Shown here piece after piece: positions 24,291 to 34,192 of a stretch of DNA of 64,000 nt. Each line of letters opens with the position of its first letter. The first letter of the stretch is position 1. The stretch is from Sphagnum magellanicum (taxonomy: Eukaryota; Streptophyta; Sphagnopsida; Sphagnales; Sphagnaceae). The position numbers and the translations under genes are program-made. The stretch covers positions 21,487,390-21,551,389 of the forward strand of contig CM038911.1 in assembly GCA_021904315.1 (NCBI GenBank), read 5' to 3'. Under the pieces are notes generated by a model, which saw nothing but the letters and a program-made list of their open reading frames with translations, searched no databases and was not told the origin of the DNA.

Positions 24291-26847
24291 CATTATGAAA
24301 AATCATGTTTGTGGCAACTAAATTGCCCTACAATTAAAGCTCCAAAACAATTAATAAACAATTATGCAACAACTTTCCCATGGAAATATAGGGAATTAAT
24401 AAATAAAATGTCATGTTAGAAAATTAGGGAATTGTAATGTAATTGCAAATTAGTTGCAAGATAGACATATGTTACCATAAAATGTACACACCTTAGATAC
24501 GATTGTAGTCTACCATGTTTGACTTTGTTGGCAAGTTGCACTTTAGTAGCATAGGACAACTACATTATAACTAAGGTAAATGTAACGCCCAATCAACAAC
24601 TATTTTGCAACTAGTGTCTGGCTTTGACACATATGATCATGTCGCATGTATGCATTTTCATTGCCCATTACAAATGACATTTTCATTTTGTTTGCAACTA
24701 GTTGTCAACTATGATTCCATTGCTACAACTAATTGTGCCACTAGGTTGTCACTATATAAGTATGATTTTCCCATTATTTTATGACTATTGTTCAATTTTA
24801 TTATTATTAAGTTACAACTAATATGTAATTAAATTTCAACTTGGAATTTGAACTTTGAAAATATGAAATTTGGGTGGGAAAGCCATAAGCAAATGACTAA
24901 TGGTCATAAATCAACAAATATCCCCCATTGCATTAACAACCTTCATTCACCTATGCTTATTGTAAAAAAATTCAAGATGATTTTTTAAAAAATATATTTT
25001 AAAAAACATTTTGTGCATTTTATAGTCTTTCAATGATTCAATTATCATATCATGTGCTAAATAATTAAGATTATTTTTTTCCAATTTAAAAGTAAAGTTG
25101 AAAGGTCATCACAAGTTTGTTTATTTATTTAGAAAACTTAGAGGTTAGAGGTTTTTTTTTTTTTTTGGAGGTTGGAAGTTCTCGTTTTTAGAGGTCGAAA
25201 GTTTTTGTTCTTGAAGGTTGAAGGCTTTTTCAAAAATAAAATGGTGTTTTTATTTAAAATATATAATTTTGAGTTTAAAATGCACATGTGATATTGTATT
25301 ATTTGGTTAGATTATTAATAACTATGTCATTGAATGTGTTGTTGTTTGTTATGTAGCAATCCAAACCAATACATGCACAATGAAAATTCCAAAACAACAA
25401 AAGTATGGCAAATTTTAACCTCAATATTCCAAGTATGTGATGCATTTTATTTTCAAAACCACCATTGTATGCAAGTGTAGTTGATTGTAGTTTAGTTTGT
25501 TACAATGTTATGTATGTTACATTTTAGTGACATATAATTTTTTTTAATGGCACATAGTTGTAGCCTAATTTTATTTAAATTGAACGGATGGACATCTAAA
25601 TATCTTTTGCATTACAATGTCATGTATTTACATTTCAATGATAAATAAATTATGTTAATGACATTGAAATTATAAACTAATTTTATTTAAATTAAAAGGA
25701 TGGACATCTAGATATCTTTTGCATTGCAATGGTATGTATATGTTATTGACCTCATTTTGCATGTGACATTGAATATCATAATATGGTCAATTTCGAGTAG
25801 ACAAGGTGGAATGAAAAAATTATAGCTCAAGTTTCATTTTAACAAAAATCAAAGAAAACATTAATTCATAAAAACATAGTGCTTTAAATAACTATTTGAT
25901 TATTGTGGTTCATCATTTTTGTGCTAACTTTTTATTTAAGTAAAAGAAATTTTTGGTTATAAATAGCTTGGGCAATATATTTAAACTTATAATTAAATTT
26001 TATTTCAATAATTAATTTTATTTTTTATTGTAATGCATCTTTCAACCTTGAATGCCAATGCATACAATATTAGATCCATTTTATGTATATAAATAATGAT
26101 GGATTGTAATTTTGCATTATTTATCATAATTTGGACAATGAAATTGTGTGTGCAAGGTTTGCACATAATTTGCAATGTAAATTGCAATTTAGTTGTCCAA
26201 TACTACTAAAATGGGACTAAAGTCAATTGCCTTACAACTACATTGGAATTCATAATTAAAAACCTAGTTGCAAATGACATCAATAGTTTTTGTTTGTTAA
26301 TGGATAATGAAAAATTATGCAACATTAGGTTTGGCAATGGATGAATAAAAAATCATACAAACATAATTAGGTTCATCAATGCATGAACTTGTTTAATAAT
26401 TATTCCATAGTAATAATTGGGTCATTGTAGTTACACACAAGTACTACCTTGTGCCAACGTGAATTGTCACATAATTATTAATTATTTGCAACCATTAATG
26501 TGTTTTAATCACACGCAATTGCAAAGGAGTTACAATGGAAATCAATAGAGTTCATCATTGATGGATGGATATATGAAAAGCAATGTCAACAAGTACAGTG
26601 GTAGTTGTAAACTAATTGCATTGGAGTTGGATAATAGTTGTTTTTACATAGTTGCAACTAAGTTACACGAGTTGCATACATATATAATTTCACATAGGAT
26701 GAGTTGTGTCAATTGCAATTCATGTGACTTGTCTAATAGCATCCGTGTCATAAAAATATGTTTAGTTGCAATGAAGTTGCAAGTGGTCATTGTAACTCAA
26801 AAAACTAATTGCAAGGCCGATTCCAAATCACCCTATTTTTCATAGTG
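24291..26847. mobile_element. CACTA-like non-autonomous element with TTGCAACTA subterminal repeats
   Basis: The left end reads CATTATGAAAAAT and the complement of the right end reads CACTATGAAAAAT (12 of 13 match), resembling CACTA/En-Spm termini. A 3-bp repeat CAA flanks it (24288-24290 and 26848-26850), the size made by that superfamily. The interior is non-coding and densely populated with TTGCAACT / AGTTGCAA words in both orientations, strongest in the first and last few hundred bases, as in subterminal transposase-binding arrays. No transposase frame is visible. Confidence 0.6.
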
Positions 26848-27119
26848 CAAATCTATACTCCTCATTTTATTATCATCATTTCTTTCAAAATTACATCTAT
26901 TTTTTTATATACAAGAAATTTACATTTAAAATGGATTCAAAATAATGGCCAATAAAATACAACCAGTAGAATATAACCAATTCAATGTCTTATTTTTGTT
27001 TTAAGTTATGTAACAACTATTTATTATAGATCTAACAACTATACACCACATATTTAACAATTTACAATATGGATCTAACAAAATAAAATAATCAATAAAT
27101 CTTCCTTTAATAGTGAAAA

Positions 27120-27650
27120 TGAGCTTGGGAAAAAAATGGTTCCTCATAAGAAAATGGGGTTGAGGAAAGGATGTGACCTAGGGAAAAGATGTTGCTTCAA
27201 GGTGAGGATGGGCACATGGGTGAGATTGACAAGGGAATGGGCTTGGGGAGAGGACATTCCCATGGGAGAAGGTGATCCTAGTGAAAACATTGTCATTCAC
27301 TAAGGATTATTTTGTTGTGTGTTTTGGGGGAGGTTAGGGGACATGAACATTGTTAAAAATGGGTTGGGAGCTGGGGATTGGGAGTTGGAAAGGTGGGCAT
27401 GCAAAAAAAAAAAGGGTTTGGAGGAGCATGGACGAGGTTGGGGTTTTGGTAGGTGAACTGAACGAAGATGTGGCTGGGGTTTCTTGGGGGGGGGGGGGGG
27501 GGGGGTGGTGGTCCAATCGGGTTTGGTTAACTAGGGTAGGCTTGATAAACAAGAAGGTTTGCACTCTGGGTTGGGTCATCGAGGTCCACAACCTTGATTG
27601 ATAACATGCATTGCAAATTATGCTCCATTTAATTCATTGCTCTTATTTAG
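27120..27650 (-). repeat. G-rich degenerate repeat, right arm of a long inverted pair
   Basis: Complement of the C-rich arm at 9130-9870; shared landmarks in order are given there. It contains a run of about two dozen G near 27484-27506 that is absent from the left arm. The open frames 27334-27591 and 27350-27601 on opposite strands are low-complexity artefacts. Confidence 0.65.
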
Positions 27651-28528
27651 TGTTTGCCAATAAACAAACATTAAAAATAGCTTTAAAAATAATTTAAAAA
27701 AAGAAGCTTGCATAAGATAAGGCTTGCATAAGCAATCCCCCCATTTAGTTTGTTTCTTCTGTCTTTTGGTTCACAAAATTGGTGAAGTTATATGTAGATT
27801 ACAACTTCAATGTTTTTTGAATCAAATCTAAAACCCAAAATTGTTTCAAATAAAGGTCTAAAACCATACTTGCCTTGAACTCGAAGTCAATAGGCCTTGT
27901 AAAGCCTAGAACTATTGACACATGAACCGGTAATTGAACAAATTGGGCCCAATTTTTTAATTTATTTTTTCATGATTTTCTTTAGACCTAGAACTAAAGG
28001 GTCTTCCATTGTAATTCAAATCCTCAACCTAATGGTTCTTTTAGAAACCAAAAACTTGCCAACACTAATAAAAAGCTTGAACAAGGTGATTTTGGGAATT
28101 TGGTTCCTACACTTGGCTCCTGGCTCTTTCCAAGCCTTCATTCCATGAATGACTGTTGTTGTTCCTTACCCTATACTTAAGCATATGTAAATCACAAGGC
28201 ATAGAATGTGAAGGGTTTTCACATCCACTTCTTAAAAGTGGGAAGGATGTTGCACCTATAGATAGACTAAAATCCCTCCTCTTTTTAAGGACAAGGTATT
28301 CATGGACACCATTGTACCTTGGTAACTTTAACACATGTCTGCCAAATTTCTAATTAATTTTGAAGATTTCATTATTAAAAAAATCCCAAAGATCTCAAAA
28401 AAATCTTCATTTTGCTTCACAAAATTTTTTTCTTCAAGAAAAATATTTTGAAAATTTCAGCATTTTAAAAAATGATATAATTTGTGTGGAAGCTAAGAAT
28501 GTATTACTGTATAAGGTGCCCTCCTGTA
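27651..28528. other. non-coding DNA, nothing recognised
   Basis: Short frames only. It ends at the 9-bp target duplication CAATTTATC (28529-28537) of MULE copy A. Confidence 0.45.
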
Positions 28529-28537
28529 CAATTTATC

Positions 28538-28575
28538 GGCTGGAGTGAATTAGCACCCACCAATGCACCAGTTGT
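28538..28575 (+). repeat. left terminal inverted repeat of MULE copy A
   Basis: Starts at the inner edge of the target duplication and matches the complement of 40692-40729 at most positions, with the shared block CCACCAATGCACCAGTTG. The same block ends copy B at both sides. Confidence 0.9.
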
Positions 28576-28679
28576 GGATGAGCCCGTTGAGGCCGTTTTC
28601 TGGATGGACGAAAATCCCATCCTCCCTGCCCGATTTTTTTTTTTTTTTCCACCTCTTCTCTACCCCAAAATTTTCCCCC

Positions 28680-28782
28680 GTCCTACCTACCACCTACCTC
28701 CCCCCTCCTACCTACCACCTACCTCCCCCCTCCTACCTACCACCTACCTCCCCCCTCCTACCTACCACCTACCAACCCCACC
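28680..28782 (+). repeat. 25-bp tandem repeat, about four copies
   Basis: Unit TCCTACCTACCACCTACCTC plus five C residues. It lies just inside the TIR, after a poly-T run and the CACCTCTTCTCTACCCC segment that copy B also has near 57850-57880. Copy B has a shorter version only. The frames across it (28484-28945, 28563-28802) are artefacts. Confidence 0.75.
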
Positions 28783-28811
28783 CCCCCTCACTCCATCACT
28801 AGAGCTCCAGA

Positions 28812-28935
28812 GACCTCGGGCGGCTGTGGAGCTGGAGCGGCTGGAGCTGGAGCTGGAGCTGGAGCTATGGAGCTGGAGCGGCTGGAGCGGGAGCTGGAGC
28901 TGTGGCTGTGGAGCTGGAGCGGCTGGAGCGCACAC
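28812..28935 (+). repeat. GGAGCT hexamer-type minisatellite
   Basis: Imperfect tandem GAGCTG / GGAGCGGCT units upstream of the zinc-finger gene. A shorter equivalent with GAGCTCCAGCC words occurs in copy B near 57690-57800. Possibly promoter or 5' leader of the gene. Confidence 0.65.
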
Positions 28936-29187
28936 GAAAAGGTAAGAAGTCTTCTTCATTTTCTGCTTGCTTGCTTGCTTGCTGTGCGTTGCTTTGCTGC
29001 GCGTTGCTTTGCTGCAACTAAACCCTGCAACGCAACAAGCTCTGGAGCGTCTCTTGCAGCAGAAGAAAAAGAAGAACCCTGAACCTTTTGCCCCATCCTC
29101 TATATTTTTTATTTTGCTTTGGTTTAGCTGATTAGAATTAACATTTAACAATAACTAGTGGTCTTTTGTTTAGGGTTGGAGGTTGGA

Positions 29188-30613
29188 ATGGGTAAGAGAA
29201 GAAGACTCAGGAAAAGCGGTGGTGGTGAGCTGGAGGTCAATATGCAAGATGTTGCATCAGATGAGGCGATTCTTCCAAGTGTTGCTGTGGCAGATGTGAT
29301 GATTCTTTTGCCATATGTTGCTGGAGGAGATGAGGGAGTTATTGAGTCACATGTTGCTGCATCTGATGCAACAATTATTCAGCAAAATGTTGCATCAGAT
29401 GAAGCAAATAGTGAACAAGATGTTGCATCAGATGAGGAAATGGGTGAGCAAAATGCTGCTCTATCACAATTGAAATATAAAGATAGCATTAGTATAGATT
29501 GTTTTAGAATTTGTGGACATCAGATTAAATACAGATTAAAGAAATTGTACAAGTTTTTTTAGGTTTAATTATATCCGCACCTTCCATCATTTGTTGGAAG
29601 GTGCGGGATTTTTTTTGTCAAATTTTTTTTATGCAATACCTGAAAACAATGATTTGTAATATATACATTTTGTTTTTTGATCTTTCTTTTTTTGGCTTAG
29701 GTCCGGAAGTTGAATCTAGTAAGGCAGCTCTGCCACTTGCACTTTTTTGCCCACCGAATTTGGCTCGGAAGGACAAGGAATGGACGCATGTTGGGTCCAA
29801 ATGGAGGTGCAAAGTTGGTAATTGCACTATTGCATATTGTGCAAAATGGCTGTTGACGAAACACTTGAAGGAGGTGCATGGGTTGGTGGCTGAAAAGTCC
29901 AAACCTGGGAGGCCTTCAACTGCTGCAGGAGGTCCTCGACATCAGGACCATGCCAAGATGAATGCTCGCATCTTGGGAAATGCGATGGTTGTGCAGAGGC
30001 GGAACGATCAAAAGGTGGCTAGTCGCGCTCGTGCCAAAGCACAACGCGAATGGGAAAACCTGGTAGCTGTTGCAAAACAATGTCCACCATTCCCAAAACC
30101 AAGTTTGGTGAAATTAGCTTCAGAGAAACTTTTGAAAGTGTTGGGGCTTACTACTTGGGGTGTGGGCAGTGTGCCTTGAGATGCAGCATCGCGAATGGAG
30201 AAAGATGAAGACTTACAAGGGATTATTCGATCCACCCGTTGCGCATATGCACGGCAACTCAGGACGGCATGGGATGCCAAATATTGGGATCAAAAGTCCA
30301 ATAAAATAAGTCGAAGAAAACAGTTGGCAACTGTTTTGGATTTTCATGAATCTAGAATGATTCATGGAAGGTAAGAAACAATCATAAGCAATGTTTATTG
30401 TTTTTTTATTGCATTTCATCCAAGGTGTGTTAGGGTTTAACTTGGTGGTTTTTGGGTGTTTATAGGGTTCAGGGCCAAACACAGGAAGAGTTTGTGGCAA
30501 CTGCAATTCAAGTGGAAATGCAACGTCGGCATTTATACACTGCTCGTCATGCAACAAAGGCTACAAATGCAGCTGCTGCGTACCGAGCTAAACACGGGAT
30601 TGTAGATTGCTAG
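29188..30613 (+). pseudogene. MULE second gene, copy A: C2H2 zinc-finger protein, unrecognised family
   Basis: Proposed exons: 29188 to about 29565; 29701-30370 (acceptor TTGGCTTAG before 29701, donor GGTAAG at 30371); 30466-30613. Exon 1 starts MGKRRRLRKSGGGELE, a basic possible nuclear signal, then repeated QNVASDEA-like units. Exon 2 holds a C2H2 finger: CKVGNC (C-x4-C), 12 residues, HLKEVH (H-x4-H). Basic GGPRHQDHAKMN and QRRNDQKVASRARAKAQRE segments follow. Exon 3 has EMQRRHLYTARHA. The start at 29188 is chosen because the copy B frame also has its MARVRR-like start there. A TGA at 30177-30179 interrupts exon 2, where copy B reads glutamine. Position and orientation recall mudrB of MuDR, but the protein is not one I recognise. 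It could be a captured host gene or a transposition accessory factor. Confidence 0.65.
29575..29616 (+). other. conserved GC-rich hairpin followed by a T run, in the intron
   Basis: CCGCACCTTCC (29575-29585), a 10-base loop, then GGAAGGTGCGG (29596-29606) and a run of T. The stem is perfect over 11 bp. Copy B keeps it at about 55855-55890 on the minus strand with one stem mismatch and the T run. It lies just after the exon 1 open frame ends. Confidence 0.7.
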
Positions 30614-30952
30614 ACACTAATATGGGTTAGGGTTTAGGGTTATACAGTTAGTTAGGTTTTATAGCCCTTTTACTTTTTGGACTACCCAATTTTGAACTAC
30701 CCAATATAATAGCATTTTCTATTCACACTTGTTTTATGGTATATGGTTAAGCATATGTCTTCTTTGTCATAATTTTTTTAGTACTTGAGATGTAAGAATC
30801 AAACCAAAGATCAAAATGAACACTGTGCAATACTTACATCTAATATAATAGCACTCACATCACTTGAAGAGTTTCAAAACAATATACACATTTTAAACAT
30901 ATAAAATACCTACATCATTTTCTATTATAAATCTCATAAGGAGATTTTCAAA

Positions 30953-31330
30953 TATGCAATACCCACATATACGTCCTAAAATAGTCACAGGCATATTACA
31001 TTCAGTGCAATACCCGCATCTAAGTCCCATAATAGTCGTTGCAATTTTTGGCATCCCTTGCAATACCCGCATCTAAGTCCCATAATAGCCGCTGGTATTT
31101 TTGGCATCTCTTGCAATACCCGCATATGGGCCACCCATAGTTGTTGACATTCGTCATTCGTTGCAATACCCGCATATGGGTCCATGGTTTTCGTTGGGTT
31201 TTATAACATTTCTTGCAATACCCGCATATAGTTTCCATAATAGCCACTGGTTTTTTTTTGTGTCTCTTGCAATACCCGCATATAGGTCCCATAATAGTTG
31301 CTGGTTTTTTTCATTCTTTGTAAAACTTAC
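30953..31330 (+). repeat. ~52-bp tandem repeat with GCAATACCCGCAT
   Basis: Seven units, each starting TGCAATACCCGCAT or close, at about 30955, 31009, 31060, 31113, 31164, 31216 and 31268. They are joined by CCATAATAG..GCTGG segments and CTTGCAATAC. The counterpart in copy B is 54050-54400, where the complement GCGGGTATTGCA recurs at a similar spacing. Frames across it are artefacts. Confidence 0.8.
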
Positions 31331-31450
31331 ATTTTGTCATAAAATTAATTTAGAATAATAATCAATTTAGGTATATAAAAAGACATATTTTGGGTATCCA
31401 TAGCACTTATTTGTTATTTTGAAATGACATTACATGCGAGTTTTGCATTC

Positions 31451-31480
31451 AGGGTTTAGGGTTTAGGGTTTAGGGTTAGG
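31451..31480 (+). repeat. interstitial telomere-like TTTAGGG repeats
   Basis: Four consecutive plant-type telomere units, AGGGTTTAGGG and continuing. A longer block lies at 32035-32106. Confidence 0.8.
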
Positions 31481-31481
31481 T

Positions 31482-33410
31482 TTTCACATAAGGTTTGCTT
31501 CTTACCTTTGTGTGATAACTCCAACCTAATTTTCCTAATCTCTTTGAAGAAAATATATAATAAGATTGTATTAGGTCCCATATGTTTAAACCCAAAAAAT
31601 TTCCCCCCAATTGAATATAAAATATTTTTGATAGTACATGAATTATCAACAAATTTTGACATATAATTAAATAATTAATAGACCATTATTTCAGATAATT
31701 TAAATGATTAATTATCAAGAATTAGATAATCATTTATTTATTTGGAATAATTAACTATTCATTTGGCTTAACTTCATTTATTTGGATAATAAAAAGTTGG
31801 ATCTAAAAATCAGATTAACTTTATTTGATTGATTAACTTTAATATATTTTTATTTTAATAAGTGATTAAAATCACTATTTAAGATAACTATTCCATGTTA
31901 TAGATTGCATGTTCAACTTTTTCATGAAAAATTCATACACCAAAATAAGTTTGATCACAATTGCCATTATACTATTTGTTCCACAAACAATACAATTTTT
32001 TTTCAAATTCATGAAACAAAATAAGAATCATGGGTTCAGGGTTTAGGGTTTTAGGGTTTTTTAGGTTTAGGGTTTAGGGTTTAGGGTAAACCCTAAACCC
32101 TAAACTCCTAATCAACAACCCCAGCCTCACACCTTTGTTAACATATTATTTTGAAATTAATTAATTATTTTAGAATGACCCGAAATGTAGATATTACATT
32201 TAGGGTAGGATCTTCATTTAAAGAAGCTTAAACCCCACAACCGTATTTTTATAGTGGCCCAAAATGCAGGTATTGCATGTAGGGTAGGATCTTCACTTAA
32301 AGAGGGCTTAAACCCCCCATGTGTACTTTCGAGGTGACCCAAAATGCAGGTATTGCATTTAGGGTTCAATTTATATCATTATTTATATATTAAGTGTTAT
32401 GAATAACAATATATTTGGACCAATATTTAAACCAATATTATACATCATGAAAAATAAAGTTTACATAAGGACTTGTGTTATAAATCTATAAAATATAAAA
32501 TATTTTTGACCCACTATATGAATATTTTAACCAAGAAAATATTTACTATATATCAGAAAAGTATAAATTAAAATTTCAATTAAACATAAGATTAATATAT
32601 GGGAGAGATCATTTTTATTATTATGTGAAACAGAAAAGAAGAAAGTAGAAAATTACGTGCTTTGAATTTTTTTTAAACATAATTTAAAATCTTGTTAAAT
32701 TAAAGACTTTATATTTTATGTTTTTAGTATGAATATACAACTTTAAAAGGGGAAAAAAAATATGAACATCTTTGAAAAATATTTAAGCTTGAACTTTTTA
32801 TTTTTTGATCTTGACAAACTTTGTATTGCATTTAGGGTTGGGTTTTCACAGAAGGTTTCTTTTTTACCTTTGTGTGATAACTCCAACCTAATTTTCGCAA
32901 TCTCTTTGAGGAAGATATAGAATGAAATTGGATTGTTTCACATATGTCTAAACCCTAAAATTTTCCCCCTAATTTAATATAAAATATTTATGATAATTAA
33001 TGAATTATCAACAAAATTTGTCATATAATTAAATAATTAATAGACCATTATTTCAGATAATTTAGACGATTAATTATGAAGAATCAGATAATCATTTATT
33101 TATTTAAAATAATTAACTAATCATTTGGCTTAAATTTATTTACTTGAAAATAAAAAGTTGGATTTAATCAGATTAATTAATTTGATATTTGATTGATTAA
33201 CTTTAGTATATTTTTGTTTTAATAAGTTTTTGAAATCACTATTTAAGATAATTATTCCATGTTATAGATTGCAAGTTCAACTTTTTCATGAAAAGTTTTT
33301 ACACCAAAATAAGCTTGATCACAATTGTCATTGTATTATTTGTTCCACAAACAATAGAACCTCTTTTAAAATTCATGAAAAAAAATAAGAATCATGGATT
33401 CCTAATCAAC
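31482..33410 (+). repeat. direct duplication of a ~550-bp AT-rich block inside MULE copy A
   Basis: The block beginning AGGTTTTCACATAAGG (31482-32030) is repeated from about 32845 to 33410. Landmarks such as TACCTTTGTGTGATAACTCC, TTTCCCCCCAATT and ATTAACTATTCATTTGGCTT appear in the same order. Shorter relatives occur at about 38630-38750 and 39775-39895 in copy A and 42715-42850 in copy B. Confidence 0.7.
32035..32106 (+). repeat. telomere-like block with head-to-head junction
   Basis: Several TTTAGGG units (some with extra T) run into GGGTAAACCCTAAACCC, so TTTAGGG and CCCTAAA arrays meet head to head. Confidence 0.8.
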
Positions 33411-33459
33411 AACCCCAACCTCCATACACACTTTTGTTAACATATGATTTTGAAATTAA

Positions 33460-34010
33460 CTAATTATTTTAGAGTGACCCAAAATGCAGGTATTGCATTT
33501 AGGGTAAGATCTTCATATAAAGAACCCTAAACCCACATGCGTACTTTCGGAGTGACCCTAAATGTAGGTATTGCATTTAGGGTGGGATCTTCATATAAAG
33601 AACCCTAAACCCCACATGCGTACTTTCTGAGTGACCCCAAATGCAGGTATTGCATTTAGGGTAGGGTTTTTTCAAAGTGACTTTGCGTCTGCATATTGTG
33701 TTTAGGGCTAGGTCTTCACTTAAGGGTATCCAAACCATTTAGATGGGTTTTTTTTTTAACGTGTGGGTATTGCATTTAGGCTTGTTTTTCATTTAAACTT
33801 GCAATACCCGAACTTATACTTACCTTTACTAACTGGAATGTTGGGGTTTCATTGCAATACCTACATCCGTACTTATCTTTACAAACTGGAATTTTGGGGC
33901 ATGATTGCAATACTTGCATTTGTACTTACTTTTACCAACTGGGATTTTGGGGCCTAGTTACAATACCTGCATCTAACACTAATATCATCATTATGCTTGT
34001 GTTTTTGCAT
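33460..34010 (+). repeat. ~80-bp tandem repeats with GCAGGTATTGCATTTAGGG
   Basis: Units joined by AGTGACCC, AAATGCAGGTATTGCATTTAGGG-like and GATCTTCATATAAAG segments start near 33470, 33550 and 33630. From about 33795 the motif flips to TTGCAATACC with a ~53-bp period. Related units are at 32260-32360, 39001-39285 and 40142-40340. Confidence 0.75.
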
Positions 34011-34192
34011 TTCACACTTTTTGTGCTTATTACTTGGAAACAATAATAACCTTTGTGCCATATTAAACTTCATGTGCGTGTTGAATACATGATGTTCAAA
34101 GAATTTGGGGTATGATTTCCTCCATACAAAATTGATTCTAAAAGAAAATTCTTAGTGCTAATGGCAACAATCTTGATTAGTAATTGAAACAT

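Noticed and set aside
10227..26847. A single 16.6-kb CACTA transposon with ends at 10227 and 26847
   Set aside because: The flanking triplets differ (TTT and CAA). The right end pairs better with 24291, which has a matching CAA triplet and a closer terminus.
28484..29151. Proline-rich and glutamate/leucine-rich proteins near the MULE A end
   Set aside because: They are produced by the CCTACC and GGAGCT tandem repeats and overlap on opposite strands.
29575..29616. Bacterial rho-independent terminator
   Set aside because: The shape fits, but all surrounding evidence is plant nuclear DNA. It is reported as a conserved hairpin of unknown role instead.
31020..31358. Proteins with repeated CGYCK or LAIPAY motifs
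   Set aside because: They are frames through the ~52-bp GCAATACCCGCAT tandem array on both strands.
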